DNA from: Ruminococcaceae bacterium UBA1375
Lineage (GTDB): Bacteria; Bacillota; Clostridia; Oscillospirales; Ruminococcaceae
Assembly (NCBI GenBank): GCA_002305795.1
Contig: DBRF01000020.1
Coordinates: 35,193 to 99,192 of the forward strand
DNA length: 64,000 nucleotides
Direction: 5' to 3'
The first letter of the stretch is position 1; every line of letters starts with the position of its first letter. Made by a program: the position numbers and the translations under genes. The notes under the pieces were generated by a model. The model was not told where the DNA came from, made no database searches, and was given only the letters and a program-made list of their open reading frames with translations. Shown here one piece after another: positions 61,556 to 64,000 of the stretch.

Positions 61556-61608
61556 ATGGGACGGAACCAGCAGCGGGGCTGTCCCAGCGACCAAAAGGAG
61601 AAGGTATT

Positions 61609-62223
61609 ATGTTAGCAAATGTCCAAACCCACCGCAGTTATCATTTCAGTGTCCGGAACATCGCCATCTGCGCCATGCTGTCCGCCGTGGCCAGTGTGCT
61701 GATGTTCATCAGCTTCTCGGTACCCCTGATGCCCAGCTTCATCAAGCTGGATCTGTCGGAGCTGCCCGCCCTGCTGGCCGCCTTTACTCTGGGGCCGGTG
61801 GAAGGGATTGTGGTCTGCCTGGTGAAAAATCTGGTGAACCTGTTCTTTACCACCACCGCCGGGGTAGGGGAGCTGTGCAACTTTTTGATGGGCGCCGCCA
61901 TGATGATTCCTGCGGGGCTGATTTACAAGAAGATGCAAAACCGTGCCGGGGCCGTGCTGGCGGCTGTGGCCGGAGCGGTGTTTATGGCCCTGGTGAGCAT
62001 CCCGGTGAACTACTTTATCAGCTACCCCATGTACATGAACTTTATGCCGGAGGAGGCCATTTTGGGGATGTACCGGGCCATCTGGCCGGGCGCCGGGGAC
62101 CTGTTGCAGTGCCTGTGCGTCTTTAACGCTCCCTTTACCTTGGTGAAGGGACTGCTCAGCGGGATTGTGGTGTTCTTCCTTTACAAACCTCTGACCCCTG
62201 TGTTCCGGGGACAGCTTCGCTGA
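61609..62223 (+). CDS. ribU: ECF-transporter S component, riboflavin type
   Basis: A 204-aa membrane protein with five to six spans that captures riboflavin for an ECF transporter. It has IAICAMLSAVASVLMFISF, the conserved PSFIKLDLSELPALLAAFTLGP and VKNLVNLFF, typical of RibU. The FMN riboswitch upstream confirms the substrate class. ATG 61609 has AAAAGGAG upstream. The ECF module (EcfA, EcfA', EcfT) is not in the window. Confidence 0.92.
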   Translation: MLANVQTHRSYHFSVRNIAICAMLSAVASVLMFISFSVPLMPSFIKLDLSELPALLAAFTLGPVEGIVVCLVKNLVNLFFTTTAGVGELCNFLMGAAMMIPAGLIYKKMQNRAGAVLAAVAGAVFMALVSIPVNYFISYPMYMNFMPEEAILGMYRAIWPGAGDLLQCLCVFNAPFTLVKGLLSGIVVFFLYKPLTPVFRGQLR

Positions 62224-62249
62224 AAAGCGCCGGTTGAATTGAACTGAGG

Positions 62250-62284
62250 GCGGTTGACTTCTTTTCGGAGTTAACCGCTTTTTG
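62250..62284 (+). terminator. Terminator of ribU
   Basis: GCGGTTGACT and AGTTAACCGC pair, followed by TTTTTG. The rest of the 62224-62623 gap is AT-rich; a possible promoter for the next gene is TTGCTT (62500-62505) and TAATAT (62529-62534). Confidence 0.75.
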
Positions 62285-62623
62285 TATGCCGTGGAAAAGT
62301 CCCCTCTCAATCGAGGGCGCTTTCGGGATTTGCATAAATTTGCAGCAAAACTTTCATTCGGGAATCCCGGCTTTTCTCTGCTCTGGACTTGACCAGGTAA
62401 TTCTGCCGAATATTTCAAAAGTATTGTATGTTTTTTGAAAAACAAGGGAGAGCCCGAAAAGCAACAAAAATGTTGTGAAAAATGCCAAAGAACAGAAAAT
62501 CTCTTGCTTTTTTGGGACGAACAGGGTAATATAGGAATAGAAGGACAAACTTGTTTTTTGCACCGGAGGATCGGAGCCTGGGATTTTCCCCTGGCAGGCG
62601 GCCGGTAGAAGGGAGAACAAAAG

Positions 62624-63406
62624 TTGCAATTTCGCCCATGTATCGACATTCATAACGGGCAGGTGAAACAGATCGTGGGCGGCGCCCTCTCGGACGAGGG
62701 GGATCGGGCGCAGGAGAACTTTGTCTCCCTTTACGACGGCGCTTACTACGCTTCCCTGTATCGGGATTTGAATCTCAGGGGAGGCCATGTGATCCTGCTC
62801 AATCCCCAAACCAGCCCCCACTATCCGGCGGACCTGAATCAGGCCAGGCTGGCTCTTTCTGCTTTTCCAGGCGGGTTGCAGCTGGGAGGCGGAGTCACCC
62901 CGGAAAACGCCGGGCAGTTTCTGGATTGGGGCGCCAGCCATGTCATCGTCACCAGCTATGTGTTCCGGGACGGCGAGGTGTGCTGGGAGCGTCTGCGCCG
63001 GTTGGAGCAGGTCTGCTCCAAGCACCGTCTGGTGCTGGACGTGAGCTGCCGCAAGAAGGACGGCGAATATTACATCGTCACCGACCGCTGGCAGAAATTT
63101 ACCCAGGTTCCCCTGACCCCGGCTTTGCTGGACCGCTTAAGCGTTTACTGCGATGAGTTTCTCATCCACGGGGTAGACGCAGAGGGCAAACAGTCCGGCG
63201 TGGAGCTGGGTCTGGTAAAACTTTTGTCCTGCTGGGGGAAGATCCCCTGCACCTATGCCGGAGGCATCCACAGCTTGGAGGACATCCGGCAGATCAAAGG
63301 ATTGGGAGATGATCGGATTCACATTACCATTGGCAGTGCGCTTGATTTGTTCGGCGGACCGCTGAAGCTAAACCAGGTTTTGGAGTGCTGCCGTACTCCT
63401 CTGTAA
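62624..63406 (+). CDS. HisA-like phosphoribosyl isomerase, eukaryotic-type
   Basis: A 260-aa TIM-barrel protein that begins FRPCIDIHNGQVKQIVGG, the pattern of the plant/fungal HIS6 form of 1-(5-phosphoribosyl)-5-[(5-phosphoribosylamino)methylideneamino]imidazole-4-carboxamide isomerase. Later motifs are LQLGGGVTPENA, VTSYVFRDGEV and YAGGIHSLEDI. The TTG at 62624 has GAAGGGAG upstream. It stands alone; no other his genes are beside it. Isomerisation in histidine synthesis is the likely role. Confidence 0.82.
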   Translation: MQFRPCIDIHNGQVKQIVGGALSDEGDRAQENFVSLYDGAYYASLYRDLNLRGGHVILLNPQTSPHYPADLNQARLALSAFPGGLQLGGGVTPENAGQFLDWGASHVIVTSYVFRDGEVCWERLRRLEQVCSKHRLVLDVSCRKKDGEYYIVTDRWQKFTQVPLTPALLDRLSVYCDEFLIHGVDAEGKQSGVELGLVKLLSCWGKIPCTYAGGIHSLEDIRQIKGLGDDRIHITIGSALDLFGGPLKLNQVLECCRTPL

Positions 63407-63559
63407 CCCACTTTACAAATCGACACTCGAGAGGAATCATCGGATGGATTGGCGTTGGACATCATAGTGTATACAACTCCTGAAGTACTTTCCTGAGACG
63501 GAATAGACTATTCAGGCCGCCGTGAACGGCTTGTATAAGCACTTTTTGGAGGTAAACTT

Positions 63560-63859
63560 ATGTTGAACATCACCGATATCAAAATTCGCAAGCTGATGAA
63601 TGAAGGCCGGTTGCGGGCCGTTGTGTCCATTACGGTGGATCATTCCCTTGCCATACATGACATCAAGGTGATTGAAGGACAAAACCGCTTGTTTGTGGCC
63701 ATGCCAAGCCGGCGAGAGGAGACCGGAATCTATCGGGATGTGGTGCATCCCATCTCCGCACAGGGACGCAAGGAACTGGAAGAAAGCATTCTGGCCGCCT
63801 ATCACCAGGCAGTGGAGCAGGCCGGCGTTTCCCCTGACGGCGAACCTTCCCAAGACTGA
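63560..63859 (+). CDS. spoVG: Septation/sporulation regulator SpoVG
   Basis: The 99-aa protein starts MLNITDIKIRKLMNEGRLRA and has the conserved VTVDHSLAIHDIKVIEG-type segment and FVAMPSRR. SpoVG is a small nucleic-acid-binding regulator conserved in Firmicutes. TTTGGAGG lies 9 bases before the ATG. It is a single gene followed by a terminator. Confidence 0.95.
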   Translation: MLNITDIKIRKLMNEGRLRAVVSITVDHSLAIHDIKVIEGQNRLFVAMPSRREETGIYRDVVHPISAQGRKELEESILAAYHQAVEQAGVSPDGEPSQD

Positions 63860-63912
63860 ATGAGATAACGGGCGGCAAGGAGCCTGTAAATTGATATTGT
63901 TGCGAGACGAAA

Positions 63913-63943
63913 AAAAGCGTGTCCCAAAAGGACACGCTTTTCC
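63913..63943. terminator. Terminator of spoVG
   Basis: AAAAGCGTGTCC and GGACACGCTTTT form a perfect 12-bp stem with a CAAAA loop. It should work in both directions. Confidence 0.88.
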
Positions 63944-63960
63944 TTTGCCTATTTCGGTTA

Positions 63961-64000
63961 TGATTTTATGGTTTCCGGCTCGACCAATCCTCGGCCTGCG
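63961..64000 (-). repeat. Interspersed repeat arm, cut by the window edge
   Basis: The last 40 bases (TGATTTTATGGTTTCCGG, then CTCGACCAATCCTCGGCC) match the inner end of the right cassette arm at 45461-45500 with four visible differences. As at 45417, a terminator hairpin lies just before it. Confidence 0.75.

Noticed and set aside
61324..61608. N-terminal extension of RibU from 61324
   Set aside because: This stretch is the FMN riboswitch and its terminator; the true start is ATG 61609 with a good ribosome binding site.

Overview
The window looks like the chromosome of a Gram-positive, anaerobic gut-type member of the Firmicutes, most likely Oscillospirales/Ruminococcaceae. The evidence is strong AGGAGG ribosome binding sites, TTG and GTG starts, a T-box leader on valS, an FMN riboswitch on a RibU-type transporter, spoVG, a sigI-rsgI pair, DUF1292/UPF0291/UPF0237 housekeeping families, and high-GC coding DNA broken by a few clearly AT-richer stretches. 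I cannot name the species.

Layout. 1-1.3 kb: end of ilvN and ilvC. 1.3-6.8 kb: a complete sucrose operon (LacI-type repressor, PTS EIIBCA, GH32 sucrose-6-phosphate hydrolase, fructokinase) with two matching LacI-type operators. 6.8-11.5 kb: two Cof-type HAD phosphatases, a ribbon-helix-helix protein, a PHP phosphoesterase, and the UPF0237 (ACT)/UPF0210 pair. 12-20 kb: a YbiT-like ABC-F protein, cupin, UPF0291, CPBP protease, gdhA, gluQ and a flippase-like membrane protein. 20.4-24.4 kb: an AT-rich island with a divergent regulator pair, a type I toxin-antitoxin locus, a 1.2-kb purine-rich RNA gene on the minus strand, a 6S-like RNA, an interrupted zinc ribbon and tRNA-Ala. 24.4-31.3 kb: lipoprotein, panBCD, alpha/beta hydrolase, cyclophilin, GH13 enzyme. 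31.7-44.3 kb: glycogen phosphorylase, DUF2975/XRE pair, AAA ATPase, cell-wall amidase, EFR1 ferredoxin-flavodoxin, ddl, murI, DUF1934, argS, a homocysteine-methyltransferase-like barrel. 44.3-45.7 kb: an inverted-repeat cassette carrying a divergent XRE/hypothetical pair. 45.7-53 kb: valS with T-box, SGNH hydrolase, HAD, rhomboid-like protein, folC. 53.2-58 kb: type IIA topoisomerase B and A subunits, with a second copy of the type I toxin locus between them. 58-61 kb: sigI-rsgI and an Asp-rich lipoprotein. 61-64 kb: FMN riboswitch and ribU, a lone HisA-like isomerase, and spoVG.

Main discoveries. (1) A promoter-driven, terminator-ended, non-coding purine-rich RNA gene of about 1.2 kb (23.04 to 21.84 kb, minus strand). 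(2) Two paralogous type I toxin-antitoxin loci. Each has a 29-30 aa membrane peptide, a Shine-Dalgarno-sequestering hairpin, a convergent perfect antisense promoter and a shared bidirectional terminator; the Lys-Lys-Lys codons of the toxin form the U-tract of the antitoxin terminator. (3) A modular family of interspersed repeats whose outer ends coincide with stop codons. It occurs as inverted pairs around either a terminator or a two-gene regulatory cassette, and one copy lies inside the valS T-box leader.
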